From assembly GCF_029265695.1 (NCBI RefSeq), contig NZ_JAJUHW010000009.1, positions 1-64,000 on the forward strand: a DNA stretch of 64,000 bases, in the 5' to 3' direction. The number at the start of each line of letters is the position of its first letter. The stretch's first letter is position 1. The translations under genes and the position numbers were made by a program. The stretch is from Gracilinema caldarium. GTDB taxonomy: Bacteria; Spirochaetota; Spirochaetia; Treponematales; Breznakiellaceae. This document shows, piece after piece, positions 35,869 through 44,315 of this stretch. The notes beneath the pieces were generated by a model. That model worked only from the letters and a program-made list of their open reading frames with translations, searched no databases and had not been told where the DNA came from.

Positions 35869-37147
35869 AATGAATATCCTCTAACTGTCGTTCTATATTA
35901 AGAAATACCTTAACTAATACTGGATCAAACTGGGTCCCGCTGCAGCGTTTGATTTCTGCCACCGCTTCCTGATGGCTCTGGGGAATGTTGTAGGAACGGG
36001 GAGCCCTCATGGCATCATAGGCATCTGCGATAGCCACAATACGGGCGGGGAGGGGAATACGGGAGCCCGAAAGCCCTATTGGGTACCCTGAACCGTCCCA
36101 ACGTTCGTGATGATAGAGGCATATGTTGTATGGAATCATGAGAAAATCAATATAACGCGAAAAGGTAGGATCATTCTGGAAAAGGATAATGATTTTTTTT
36201 ATATACGCCGCGCCTGCAACTGTGTGACTCTGCACTTTTTTGAATTCTGCTTCTGAAAGCTCGTTTCCCTTGCCGATCAGTTCCTTAGAAACATGCACCT
36301 TGCCGATATCGTGCAGCAATGATGTATAGGCTATGTCCTTGAGGTACTGAAAGGTCTCGTAGGGAGCGTTTTTAAGCAATTTGAGCCGGTATATTTCTTC
36401 TATCATGCAGGTTGTGATAGTTCTGATGTTTTGAAGATGCCGAGATGTTTCCCGGTTATGCTCTTCTACCAGGGAACAGACCAGGGACACTAAAAGAATT
36501 TTGTGGGCTTCGATGGTTTTCTGCGCCTGAAGCAAACGAAGATTTGTTGCCGATAGGGTTTCGATAATTAAATCGGTCTTTTGGTAATACAAGAGTTCAA
36601 TGTCGGGACTAATGTCCCTCACAGAGAGGAGATACAAGAAGAGTTTTTTCCGGTGGTTAAAGACCCGTTTCCCGCTTATCCCTAGATGCAGGAACGAGTG
36701 GAGATGAATGGGATCTTCGGCCTGGTTTTGTTCGGGATTTTGAGTTTTGTCTTCCAGTTCTTTGAGCAGGATAGGAAAATGGAAATCCTTAATGATCTGA
36801 TCTTTCGTATCTGTAAAATTGCGGGGGAGAAATTTTTCAAAGAGTAGATCAATATAAATTGATGAGGTGAACTCATCCTTGGTCATTTCAATGGCTTTTA
36901 ATAACTTAGGCGAAACGTGAATTACCCTTTTCCGGTGGTCCACAATAAGCGGGTATTTTTCTTTAATGGTGATTTCCAGAATAGATTTTGCCTGGTTAGT
37001 GGTTTTTTTGATAACGCTGTTATGATAGTGTTGGAGTTTTAAATAGTTATTATACAGGCGGCGGTTAACCCTGCCGGCTTTCTGGGCATAGGCCGCCACC
37101 TTTTTGTATTTTGCGAGCAGCAAGTTGTATTGGGAAAGTATATTCAT
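35861..37147 (-). CDS. HD-GYP domain protein, probable cyclic-di-GMP phosphodiesterase
   Basis: Signalling protein of 428 residues. Residues 1-200 contain a basic N-terminus and a PAS-like segment (YPLIVDHRKRVIHVSPKLLK). The C-terminal HD-GYP domain has the HD pair in LLHDIGKVHVSKELIGKG, the later metal His residues in QSHTVAGAAYI and YHHERWDGSGYPIGLSG, and ARIVAIADAYDAMRA. The GYP loop is intact, so breakdown of cyclic-di-GMP is likely. No membrane segment is evident. It is followed without a gap by the aminopeptidase and preceded by the PAP2 gene 21 bases upstream. Confidence 0.9.
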   Translation of the reverse strand: MNILSQYNLLLAKYKKVAAYAQKAGRVNRRLYNNYLKLQHYHNSVIKKTTNQAKSILEITIKEKYPLIVDHRKRVIHVSPKLLKAIEMTKDEFTSSIYIDLLFEKFLPRNFTDTKDQIIKDFHFPILLKELEDKTQNPEQNQAEDPIHLHSFLHLGISGKRVFNHRKKLFLYLLSVRDISPDIELLYYQKTDLIIETLSATNLRLLQAQKTIEAHKILLVSLVCSLVEEHNRETSRHLQNIRTITTCMIEEIYRLKLLKNAPYETFQYLKDIAYTSLLHDIGKVHVSKELIGKGNELSEAEFKKVQSHTVAGAAYIKKIIILFQNDPTFSRYIDFLMIPYNICLYHHERWDGSGYPIGLSGSRIPLPARIVAIADAYDAMRAPRSYNIPQSHQEAVAEIKRCSGTQFDPVLVKVFLNIERQLEDIHYD

Positions 37148-37168
37148 AATGGCTGCCCTGGAAACAGC

Positions 37169-38089
37169 TTACTCTTCTACCGCGATTTCCCGGGATCCAG
37201 CGAGTTTCAGTTTCAGAAACAGCCAGGGAGCACCGGCGGAAACCCAGGCCCCCAGAATTGCATAACGGCTGAAGCGGCCCAGGGCATACCAGGGAGACCC
37301 TTCCGGGGGAAATACCATTTTAAGTCCCCCATAGATAATGACGGCGCCGATTATGCCCAGTATATAGCGGGCCAAAAGAACGAGGAATCCAGGCCGCTTC
37401 CCGCTGGCAGTGCGTGATGCCGAAAATGTAAACCATTCGGCCATAAAAATATAGCCAACGGACATACCGAAAAATACGCCGCCCATGCTGGTGTCTTCCG
37501 GGTTAAGGCCATTCATAACAAAGGCAATGAGGGCTACCACAAGAATACGGAAGCGAATATTAAGGGACAAAAAGAGTTTTTCTATACTGGAGGCCCCAAA
37601 GTAGTAGACCAAGAGTACAAGACCTGCCAGCAGCCAGCCTGCAAACACATCGGTAGGGAAATGAACCCCCAGGTATATTCTGCTAAAACTAATGAGGAGG
37701 GGCAGGACGATCGCCAGGACAAGGCCCCAGGGCTGGCGTATCCAGCCGCCAATAATACCCCACAGGGTAACTGAGCCTTGGGCATGCCCCGAGGGAATAC
37801 CGTAGGAGTTTTCAACATCAAGGCCTACCGAGGGATCCAGTGCATAGGGGCGGGGCTGCCGCAGCAGGTTCTTAACGGTGCTGTTCAACCAGGCAGAAAG
37901 GAGCACTGCTGTCCCCAGCCGGATTCCTCGTTTTTCATCAATACACCAGAAAATAAAAGGAAGGATCGCCAAATAGGCAAATTCGGCTCCAAGGCTGGTA
38001 ATGGTTTTCATGATTACCGTCATAGCCGGAGATTCAATCTGCTGAACAAATCGAATTACATCTAATCCCCATTGATACACATTTTCCAT
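37169..38089 (-). CDS. PAP2-family membrane phosphatase
   Basis: Integral membrane phosphatase of 306 residues, with about six or more helices. The three catalytic motifs are in order: KNLLRQPRP, SYGIPSGHAQGS and SRIYLGVHFPTDVFAGW, with the nucleophile His in the last. Such enzymes hydrolyse undecaprenyl diphosphate or phosphatidic acid. A long C-terminal membrane extension (WFTFSASRTASGKRPGF onward) is present. It leads a minus-strand unit with HD-GYP and apeB. It is divergent from cysK. Confidence 0.9.
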   Translation of the reverse strand: MENVYQWGLDVIRFVQQIESPAMTVIMKTITSLGAEFAYLAILPFIFWCIDEKRGIRLGTAVLLSAWLNSTVKNLLRQPRPYALDPSVGLDVENSYGIPSGHAQGSVTLWGIIGGWIRQPWGLVLAIVLPLLISFSRIYLGVHFPTDVFAGWLLAGLVLLVYYFGASSIEKLFLSLNIRFRILVVALIAFVMNGLNPEDTSMGGVFFGMSVGYIFMAEWFTFSASRTASGKRPGFLVLLARYILGIIGAVIIYGGLKMVFPPEGSPWYALGRFSRYAILGAWVSAGAPWLFLKLKLAGSREIAVEE

Positions 38090-38194
38090 AGTTCTACCCT
38101 CTGTTGCTGAGATGTACAGCCTTTGAAATGGGCTCCACTATAATTAAAATGGAAAATGCGAATATTACAAGGCTCATGGGGCATAAAAATATTG

Positions 38195-38226
38195 TTGACA
38201 ATAATAGTAATAAATAGTATTACTAT
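38195..38226 (+). promoter_or_regulatory. cysK promoter with palindromic operator
   Basis: TTGACA (38195-38200), 17 bases, then a -10 at TATTAC (38218-38223). A perfect inverted repeat, ATAGTAATA (38204-38212) and TATTACTAT (38218-38226) with five bases between, covers the spacer and the -10. A bound dimer would block polymerase. The Rrf2 regulator encoded two genes on is the natural candidate to bind it. Confidence 0.65.
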
Positions 38227-38252
38227 AACTATACTAGTCTTTGGAGGAGCCC

Positions 38253-39188
38253 ATGGCAAAGATAGCTGCTAAAATGACGGATCTTATCGGCAATACCCCC
38301 TTATTGGAACTGGGGAATTACGCTTCCCAGGAGGGTCTTAAGGCCCAGCTTGTGGCAAAGCTAGAATCCTTTAATCCCCTGTCCTGTGTTAAGGATCGAA
38401 TTGGCTATGCCATGATCGCCGATGCGGAGGAGCGGGGGCTCCTGAAAAAGGATACGGTGTTGATAGAACCTACAAGTGGCAACACGGGTATAGCCTTAGC
38501 TTTTGTCGCGGCCTCCCGGGGCTACCGGCTCATTTTGACCATGCCGGAAACCATGAGCATCGAGCGGCGGGCCCTCCTTAAGATGCTGGGGGCCGAACTG
38601 GTGCTGACCCCCGGACCAGAAGGCATGAAAGGGGCCATCGCCAAGGCGGAAGAACTGCACAAGTCTATGCCCAATAGCCTTATTCTGCAGCAATTCAGCA
38701 ATCCTGCAAATCCAGCAATCCACCGGAAAACCACCGCTCGGGAAATCCTGGCCGATACGGACGGAGACCTGGCGGTTTTTGTGGCCGGTGTCGGTACAGG
38801 AGGGACCATCACCGGCGTTGGGGAAGTGCTTAAGCAGCATAATCGGGCAATTAAAATTGTTGCGGTTGAGCCTGCCGATTCACCGGTCCTTTCAGGAGGC
38901 AAGCCGGGGCCTCACAAGATCCAGGGCCTCGGAGCCGGTTTTGTCCCCGAGGTGCTGAACCGCTCCATAATAGATGAAATCATCCAGGTAAAGACCGAAG
39001 AGGCGGTGGGGACAGCCCGGAAATTGGCCCGAACCGAGGGTGTCTTGGTGGGTATTTCAAGCGGCGCAGCGGCCTTTGCGGCGACCCAGGTGGCAAAGCG
39101 GGCTGAATATGCGGGGAAACGGGTGGTGGTGCTGCTTCCGGACACCGGGGAGCGGTATCTTTCCACTGTTCTGTTCCAAGACCTATAG
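38253..39188 (+). CDS. cysK: Cysteine synthase A (O-acetylserine sulfhydrylase)
   Basis: PLP enzyme that makes cysteine from O-acetylserine and sulfide, 311 residues. The PLP lysine is Lys47 in LSCVKDRIG. The substrate loop [14 protein letters not shown] and the phosphate loop [13 protein letters not shown] are normal, and the end [11 protein letters not shown] is typical of CysK. ATG 38253 with ggaggag upstream is chosen; the frame also opens at TTG 38241. The Rrf2 gene follows 15 bases after the stop, suggesting a cysK-regulator operon under control of the palindrome upstream. Confidence 0.96.
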   Translation: MAKIAAKMTDLIGNTPLLELGNYASQEGLKAQLVAKLESFNPLSCVKDRIGYAMIADAEERGLLKKDTVLIEPTSGNTGIALAFVAASRGYRLILTMPETMSIERRALLKMLGAELVLTPGPEGMKGAIAKAEELHKSMPNSLILQQFSNPANPAIHRKTTAREILADTDGDLAVFVAGVGTGGTITGVGEVLKQHNRAIKIVAVEPADSPVLSGGKPGPHKIQGLGAGFVPEVLNRSIIDEIIQVKTEEAVGTARKLARTEGVLVGISSGAAAFAATQVAKRAEYAGKRVVVLLPDTGERYLSTVLFQDL

Positions 39189-39203
39189 CTGGTATTAAGC
39201 CTC

Positions 39204-39638
39204 ATGAAGCTTTCATCCCGTACCCAATTTGGTCTTAAAATACTGTGCTACCTGGCGCTTCGATATGGGGCCGAGCCGGTTCAGGCTGCGGAGCTTGCCA
39301 GGGTAACGGGGACCACGGAAAAATATATCGGGCAAATTATGCTGACCCTCCGGGCTTCTCCGCTTGTCCTTGCAAGCCGGGGCGTCCAGGGGGGCTACTA
39401 TCTCTCCCGTTCTCCTGAGGAAATCAACCTCTTCGAGGCCCTGGCTGCCCTCGAAGGGGAACTCCTTCAGATGGAAGCCCTTTCAGGCTCCGCTTCTTTA
39501 GAGGTGCTTTCCAATGCTCTTAAGACCCTGCAGGGTCTTGTTGCAGGAAGGCTTGAAACAACGCTTAAAGGGCTAACCCTCCAGGATCTTGTCCAGGAGG
39601 GGCAGCACTATGCGGGCTACGGTGACTGGGTTATTTAG
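39204..39638 (+). CDS. Rrf2-family transcriptional regulator, CymR-like
   Basis: Regulator of 144 residues with an N-terminal winged helix (KLSSRTQFGLKILCYLALRYG, then LARVTGTTEKYIGQIMLTL and SRGVQGGYYLSR). The three clustered Cys residues that hold the iron-sulfur cluster in IscR are absent; the only Cys is residue 15. That fits the CymR type, which senses cysteine status by complex with CysK. Encoded directly after cysK, it probably represses the operon through the 38204-38226 palindrome (inference). Confidence 0.9.
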   Translation: MKLSSRTQFGLKILCYLALRYGAEPVQAAELARVTGTTEKYIGQIMLTLRASPLVLASRGVQGGYYLSRSPEEINLFEALAALEGELLQMEALSGSASLEVLSNALKTLQGLVAGRLETTLKGLTLQDLVQEGQHYAGYGDWVI

Positions 39639-39643
39639 CGCTT

Positions 39644-40420
39644 TTATGCAATAAGCATAAAAAAGCCCGTGGCAAGAAGCACGAGAAAAATAATTTTACC
39701 AAAGAGAATTTCATCAACCTTATGGTGAATCTTTTCCCCGATAAAAATGCCCGCTGCGAGAAAGGGGAGCATCCCTGCGGTTCCGCTCAAAATTGGGGCT
39801 GTAAAAACGCCAGATCGGATGTAATTGATAAGCAGCACCGTGTTGAGCGTGGTCCAGAGCAGGCAGAGGGTTGCGCGGAAACTTCCCTTGTCGGGGAGCG
39901 TTTTAGAAGCGTAAAGCACCACCAAGGGGCCCCCTGAAGCAAAGGCGCCGTGTACCATGCCGCCTGCGAAGAGGAGCAGGTAGTAAGTAATACGGCTCCG
40001 GAGCCTTTTCCCAAGGGCTCCTTCCGGGGCAGCGGGGCAGTTTTCGTTTTCCTGGTTTGGCCGAGTAAAGCGGCGGTAGACCTGCCAGCCAGCGCTGGCG
40101 ATGATAAAGAGGGCTAAAAGTTTTTTAAGAAGCCGCGGATCAAAGCTCTTAAAGGCCATGATGCCAAAGGGAAGGCCGAGCCCCACAAAAAAAACAATGA
40201 CAAAAAATTCCTTAAAATTGATGAACTTCCATTTGGTTATGACAATATAGAGGGCCAGTATCCATGCCAGGGTTGCAAGTATGGGCACACCGGTTTTGAC
40301 CCCCACGAGGGTGGTAACAAAGGGCAGGGCGAGGACCGTGCAGCCAAAGCCGGTGATCGCTTCCAGGGCATGGGTGATAAGTACCGTAAGGCCCACCAGG
40401 GCAAACACGAGGGGGCTCAT
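39644..40420 (-). CDS. TauE/SafE-family exporter, candidate sulfonate exporter
   Basis: Membrane protein of 258 residues with about eight helices, of the TauE/SafE family. The signature ITGFGCTVLALPFVTTLVG is in the first repeat and MVHGAFASGGPLVVLYASK in the second. Family members export sulfite, sulfoacetate, isethionate or other C2-C3 sulfonates. It is the last gene of the transketolase operon, overlapping the dehydrogenase gene by four bases. In sulfo-transketolase gene sets such an exporter removes the end product, so isethionate is the likely cargo here (inference). Confidence 0.9.
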   Translation of the reverse strand: MSPLVFALVGLTVLITHALEAITGFGCTVLALPFVTTLVGVKTGVPILATLAWILALYIVITKWKFINFKEFFVIVFFVGLGLPFGIMAFKSFDPRLLKKLLALFIIASAGWQVYRRFTRPNQENENCPAAPEGALGKRLRSRITYYLLLFAGGMVHGAFASGGPLVVLYASKTLPDKGSFRATLCLLWTTLNTVLLINYIRSGVFTAPILSGTAGMLPFLAAGIFIGEKIHHKVDEILFGKIIFLVLLATGFFMLIA

Positions 40421-41745
40421 GAAAGCTTCTCCCGTACAAGCTGCCGCACCAGGTCCTGAGTACAGGGCACGGGGTTGTTTTTAAGCTTAAAATCGCTCTG
40501 AGCCTTATCAAAGAGAGCTGCCACCGCTTCCCGATCCACCGAACCATCTGGCCCTGCGGCGCCTGTAAAGCCGGGAATGTCTGAGAACCGATCCGGGAGG
40601 CCCATAAGGTATTTAAGCTCCACAAGCCGGTCCCTGAGATATTGGATATACGCTTCGTCGCTTAATCGAGATGTGGGGCTCTCCGGCCGGCCGCCAGCGT
40701 TTGCTTCTTGGTGCGCTTCTTGGTATACCCGTTTAGCCAGGATGAGGAATTTTCCCCGTACCGCCGGATCTCCCATGTTGAGGTCAAAAATGTTCTGGGT
40801 AAAAAAAGCGCAGGCTGCACCATGGCTCAGGTGCCATTCTTCTGAAAGAATAAAAGACAGGGCATGGATCGCGGCGGTGCCGGTTTTGTTAAATGCAATG
40901 CCCGCCAGGGTGGCTGCCCGCTGCAGGTCAGCCAAAGCGGACGCTTCTTTTGATGCCGGCGCTGCTCCTGTGCCGCCTCCCGCTTCCGGCTGTGGCCGCT
41001 CCTTATGTCTCTCCCGCTCCGCTTCCCGTGCCACACTGGCCCGCCAGGCCGGTTCCAGGCTTGCAAGCACCGCCGCGGAGGCTTCGAGAGCGAGCCGGTC
41101 CGACAGGGCGGTGGCATTTTTGTTCCAGAGGGTTTCCAGCGCGTGGGTTAAGGCATCGTAGCCCGTGGCGGCCACGAGGGGGGGCGGCAGGTCAGCCACG
41201 AGGTCAGGCGAAAGGATGGCGGCCTCCGCCTGGAGGACCGGGCTGTTCAGGGTGTACTTCCTGCCAGACCGGGCGGTGTATACCCCGAAGCGGGTAACCT
41301 CCGAACCTGTGCCGGTGGTGGTTGGTATAAGGATCAGCGGCACCTTCCGTTCCTGGGGTTTAAGGGGCGCTTCGGGGCCCAGGTATTCATCCAGATCGCC
41401 AGGGCTGTCCAGCAGCATGGCCACCGCCTTGGCCGAATCCAGGGTGGATCCGCCCCCAATACCGATGACCGCAGCGGGCCGCTCCCGCCGGGCCTTGGCC
41501 GCCATATCCATAATGTCAGCGCTGGTGGGGTTCGGGACCACCTGGTCCAGAATCTGGAGTTTCCAAAGCCGGTTTAAGTCGGCCAAGGCCCGGTCCCGCA
41601 GCGGGAAGGGCCGCGGATCTACGATACAAAGCACCGGTTCAGAACCGGCGCTCGCAGTACAGTAAACCAGGGCCTCATCCAGCCCTTCGGCGGAAAAACA
41701 AGGGGTCTCAATAATCTTTGTCGGGGAAGCAATGGCGCCTATCAT
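40417..41745 (-). CDS. Iron-containing alcohol dehydrogenase, candidate sulfoacetaldehyde reductase
   Basis: Group III metal-dependent alcohol dehydrogenase, 442 residues. The nucleotide loop is IGIGGGSTLDSAKAVAM, then TTTGTGSEVTRFGV; metal ligands lie in TGYDALTHALE, AAIHALSFIL and LSHGAACAFF. A low-complexity insert of about 30 residues (about 235-265, rich in Ala, Glu, Arg, Gly) splits the helical domain and is unusual. The gene overlaps its neighbours by four bases on each side. In the operon with split transketolase, RpiB-like protein and sulfonate exporter, reduction of sulfoacetaldehyde to isethionate is the best guess; other aldehydes are possible. Confidence 0.85.
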   Translation of the reverse strand: MIGAIASPTKIIETPCFSAEGLDEALVYCTASAGSEPVLCIVDPRPFPLRDRALADLNRLWKLQILDQVVPNPTSADIMDMAAKARRERPAAVIGIGGGSTLDSAKAVAMLLDSPGDLDEYLGPEAPLKPQERKVPLILIPTTTGTGSEVTRFGVYTARSGRKYTLNSPVLQAEAAILSPDLVADLPPPLVAATGYDALTHALETLWNKNATALSDRLALEASAAVLASLEPAWRASVAREAERERHKERPQPEAGGGTGAAPASKEASALADLQRAATLAGIAFNKTGTAAIHALSFILSEEWHLSHGAACAFFTQNIFDLNMGDPAVRGKFLILAKRVYQEAHQEANAGGRPESPTSRLSDEAYIQYLRDRLVELKYLMGLPDRFSDIPGFTGAAGPDGSVDREAVAALFDKAQSDFKLKNNPVPCTQDLVRQLVREKLS

Positions 41746-42230
41746 TTAAAGTTTTCTTCCTCCAGAGCCACTACCTGGTTAAAAGCGTTGGTAAGGAAGT
41801 CCTTTTTAAATTCCATTTTCTGGGTAAAGGACATGGAAAGCCAGGCATCCACGATCTGGCAGCCCAGGAATGGCGCCGTAATCCAGCCCCCCATGGTCAG
41901 GACGTTTGCATTATTGATAATCTTTGCCCGCTCTCCGGAAAAAATATCCACCGCCACCGCAGCATAAACACCCTTGTGCTTGTTTGCCACAATAGCCATA
42001 CCCTGGCCGGTGCCGCAGATGAGGATACCTTTTTGGGCCTCCCCCCGCTGGATTGCCTTGGCAACCTTGGGGGCCTGGATAAAGTAGGGTTCAGGCTTGT
42101 CAGCGCTCATGATGCCATAATCAATAAGGTGAATCTCCGGATGGTTTTCTGTAAGGTGCTTTACGATTTCCCGGGCAAGGGGAAATCCTGAAAGATCGCT
42201 TGCAAGGGCCAGGGTAATTTTCTCATTCAT
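41742..42230 (-). CDS. RpiB/LacAB-like isomerase with altered phosphate site
   Basis: Sugar isomerase of 162 residues in the ribose-5-phosphate isomerase B family. The catalytic Cys72 is kept (ILICGTGQGMAIVANK), as are Asp12 (ASDLSGF) and the Asn-Ala-Asn segment (IINNANVLTMGG). The His after the first Asp, the His of the HNDAN motif (Ile105 here) and the Arg/His residues that grip the substrate phosphate are missing; the usual GGRH-X2-R end is replaced by FTQKMEFKKD. The substrate therefore probably carries no phosphate. A sulfonated tetrose (4-deoxy-4-sulfoerythrose) fits the operon. aaggag precedes the ATG. Confidence 0.8.
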   Translation of the reverse strand: MNEKITLALASDLSGFPLAREIVKHLTENHPEIHLIDYGIMSADKPEPYFIQAPKVAKAIQRGEAQKGILICGTGQGMAIVANKHKGVYAAVAVDIFSGERAKIINNANVLTMGGWITAPFLGCQIVDAWLSMSFTQKMEFKKDFLTNAFNQVVALEEENFK

Positions 42231-42290
42231 AGTAGGTACTCCTTATCCATATTGATGATCCATATTGATGAACGGATCCTGCCGTTCTTT

Positions 42291-43232
42291 CTATTTAAGT
42301 AGTTCTGCCGCTGCCTCGGCGATGGAAGCGCTATCCAGTTTATAGTGGGTTTTAAGCCACTGCTCGGTCCCGACCTGACCGAACTCGTCCCGAATGCCAA
42401 CACGGGCAAAGGGGAGGCTGATCCGGTATTCGGCCATGAGCTCCGCCACCGCGCTCCCCAGGGCGCCGTGAATCTGGTGGTTTTCGCAGCTCAGCACTGC
42501 CTGGGCGCCTTTCATCGCCGATAGCAGGCCATCCTTGTCCAGGGGCTTTAATGTCAGGGTGTCGATAACCGTGGCTGAAATTCCACGGCCTTCGAGGATT
42601 TTGGCAGCCTCAAGGGCCTCGTTCACCATAATGCCTCCCAGGGCGATAATCAGAATGGAGCCCGGACCTCCCTGGCGCAGTACCTTACTTTTCCCGATAC
42701 GGAAAGGCGCGTTCTCCGGGTACAGGGCCGGCAGGGGCTTACGGTAGAGCCGGAGGTAGATTGGAGTATCAAGATCAAGCAGCTGGGGCAGCAGGGCTGC
42801 CAGGGAGACCGGATCCGAAGGCTCCACAATGGTGAGGCCCGGTATGAGCCGCATGGTTCCCAGGTCCTCAAAGGGCATGTGGGTGCCGCCGTTAAAGGCG
42901 GCGGAAATCCCCGGATCTGTCCCAACTAACTTTACCGGCAGCTTTGCATAGGAGACGGAAATAAAAAACTGATCAAAGACGCGGCGGCTTGCAAAGCAGC
43001 CGAAAGTTTGGGCTACCGGAATTTTTCCCATGCTTGCAAGGCCCGCGGCAACTCCGATCATATTGGCCTCCGACACCCCCACGTTGATGTGCCGCTCAGG
43101 AAAGGTCTGGGCAAAGGATGCCGTGGCGCCGGCCTTACCCAGGTCTGCATCAATAAGAACAATCCGCTCATCCTTTCGCGCAGATTCGACAAGCGTATTA
43201 ATAAAAACGGTGCGCATTTCTTTTGTGTCCAT
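42291..43232 (-). CDS. Transketolase, C-terminal half
   Basis: Split-type transketolase subunit with the pyrimidine-binding and C-terminal domains, 313 residues. Seen are VLIDADLGKAGATASFA, HINVGVSEANMIGVAAGLA (with the Glu that activates the cofactor), FNGGTHMPFEDLGTMR, and the C-terminal domain from ILIIALGG to the end. It is coupled to the N-terminal half by a one-base overlap, with aggaggg before the ATG. Split transketolases are used in several pathways. The adjacent RpiB-like, dehydrogenase and sulfonate-exporter genes point to transfer on 6-deoxy-6-sulfofructose (inference). Confidence 0.93.
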   Translation of the reverse strand: MDTKEMRTVFINTLVESARKDERIVLIDADLGKAGATASFAQTFPERHINVGVSEANMIGVAAGLASMGKIPVAQTFGCFASRRVFDQFFISVSYAKLPVKLVGTDPGISAAFNGGTHMPFEDLGTMRLIPGLTIVEPSDPVSLAALLPQLLDLDTPIYLRLYRKPLPALYPENAPFRIGKSKVLRQGGPGSILIIALGGIMVNEALEAAKILEGRGISATVIDTLTLKPLDKDGLLSAMKGAQAVLSCENHQIHGALGSAVAELMAEYRISLPFARVGIRDEFGQVGTEQWLKTHYKLDSASIAEAAAELLK

Positions 43233-44143
43233 TACTTTCCCTCCTGGCTTGTCACGGCCTGAGCGTCCTTGTTTTGCAGCCCTTGCGGTCCGTGTGGTGT
43301 TTCAAGGGCTGCGAAGTCCGAAATGGCTGTGAGGGCTGCCAGGGCGGCTTCCATCTGTTCTTTGCTCACATTCATGTTGTGATTTCCCAGGTTTCCCTCG
43401 GCAAAGCTGCATCCCTTGCCTTTGATGGTATCGAGGATAATCATGGTGGGCTGGTCTCTGCCGATCTTAGCCAGTGTGATGGCCGCATCCAAGGCATCCA
43501 CATTGTGGCCATCGACCCGGAGCACCCGCCAGCCAAAACTCCGCCATTTGCCTTCTATATCCCCCAGGTCGAGGATGTCCGCCGTATAACCGTCTATTTG
43601 CATTTTGTTGTAATCCGTAAACACAATGAGCCGGTCTAGTTTGTTGTGGGCCGCAAAAAGGGCAGCCTCCCAATTCTGGCCTTCGTCGCTTTCGCCGTCG
43701 CCGATAATGGCAAAGGTATAGGCATCGATATGGTCCATCCGGTTACCGTAGGCAATGCCGCAGGCGGCGGAAAGGCCCTGGCCGAGGGACCCTGTGGTCA
43801 TGTCCACGCCGGGGGTTTTCGTGCGGTCGCAGTGGCTTGGAAGGCGGGTCCCGCCCTGATTCAGTGTTAAGAGCCAGTCCAGGGGAAAGAAGCCCCTCAG
43901 CGCGAGGGCTGCATAGAGGGCGGGTCCCGCATGGCCCTTAGAAAGGACAAGCCGGTCCCGTTCCCGCCAGGTGGGATTTGCTGGATCATGCTTCAAATGC
44001 CCGCTGTACAAAACAGCCAGCACTTCTACGATTGACATGGCACCGCCAATATGACCGACCCCCAGTGTCCCAATAGACTTAATTGTATGGTAGCGGATGT
44101 TCCGAGCAAAGGCTTCCAGATCCCGCCGTTCCTCATGTGTCAT
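43232..44143 (-). CDS. Transketolase, N-terminal half
   Basis: Thiamine-diphosphate-binding subunit of the split transketolase, 303 residues. The cofactor motif GDGESDEGQNWEAALFA with the later Asn of TDYNK is at about residues 150-180. SIGTLGVGHIGGAMSIVEVL, SKGHAGPALYAAL and DMTTGSLGQGLSAACG are conserved. It is the first gene of the operon, with ggag eight bases before its ATG. The ROK-type operator lies 38 bases upstream of the start. With the next gene it would form the working alpha2-beta2 enzyme. Confidence 0.94.
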   Translation of the reverse strand: MTHEERRDLEAFARNIRYHTIKSIGTLGVGHIGGAMSIVEVLAVLYSGHLKHDPANPTWRERDRLVLSKGHAGPALYAALALRGFFPLDWLLTLNQGGTRLPSHCDRTKTPGVDMTTGSLGQGLSAACGIAYGNRMDHIDAYTFAIIGDGESDEGQNWEAALFAAHNKLDRLIVFTDYNKMQIDGYTADILDLGDIEGKWRSFGWRVLRVDGHNVDALDAAITLAKIGRDQPTMIILDTIKGKGCSFAEGNLGNHNMNVSKEQMEAALAALTAISDFAALETPHGPQGLQNKDAQAVTSQEGK

Positions 44144-44180
44144 ATAGGTACTCCAATGATATGCTATGTTCGCTTTTCAA

Positions 44181-44202
44181 TTACTTACAGTAAGTAAGTA
44201 AA
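44181..44202 (-). promoter_or_regulatory. Operator A of the ROK regulon, transketolase operon
   Basis: Contains a perfect 17-base palindrome TTACTTAC-A-GTAAGTAA (44181-44197). Read on the minus strand, the 22-base site aligns with sites at 49613, 60174 and 45881. Its first hexamer (TTTACT) could act as -10, although no good -35 lies 17 bases before it. It lies 38 bases before the transketolase start, so binding would block the operon. Confidence 0.8.
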
Positions 44203-44240
44203 AGTAGCCTATCATCGCTTGGTGAGTTTGTAAAGAGCCA

Positions 44241-44287
44241 ACTTAAAAACTGCGATTGCTTGCGGTTGCAAAGCGACTATTGACCGG
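44241..44287. repeat. Partial copy of a dispersed hairpin repeat
   Basis: The stretch with CTGCGATT, GCGGTTGC, GCGACT and TGACCGG resembles the left and extreme right parts of the longer elements at 45727 and 54986, in the same order, with the middle missing. It lies in the leader of tcdA. Called by eye; the match is short. Confidence 0.35.
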
Positions 44288-44315
44288 ACGCTGCTTTTTC
44301 CCTAGCATCGGCCCC

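Noticed and set aside
39642-39662. Bidirectional terminator between rrf2 and the TauE gene
   Set aside because: The 8-bp stem (TTTTATGC/GCATAAAA) is AT-rich and lies partly in the TauE stop region; it is too weak to call.
39644-44143. Transketolase, RpiB-like and dehydrogenase genes as a plain pentose-phosphate or polyol operon
   Set aside because: The RpiB-like protein lacks phosphate ligands, a sulfonate-type exporter ends the operon, and the operator is shared with a sulfoquinovosidase operon.
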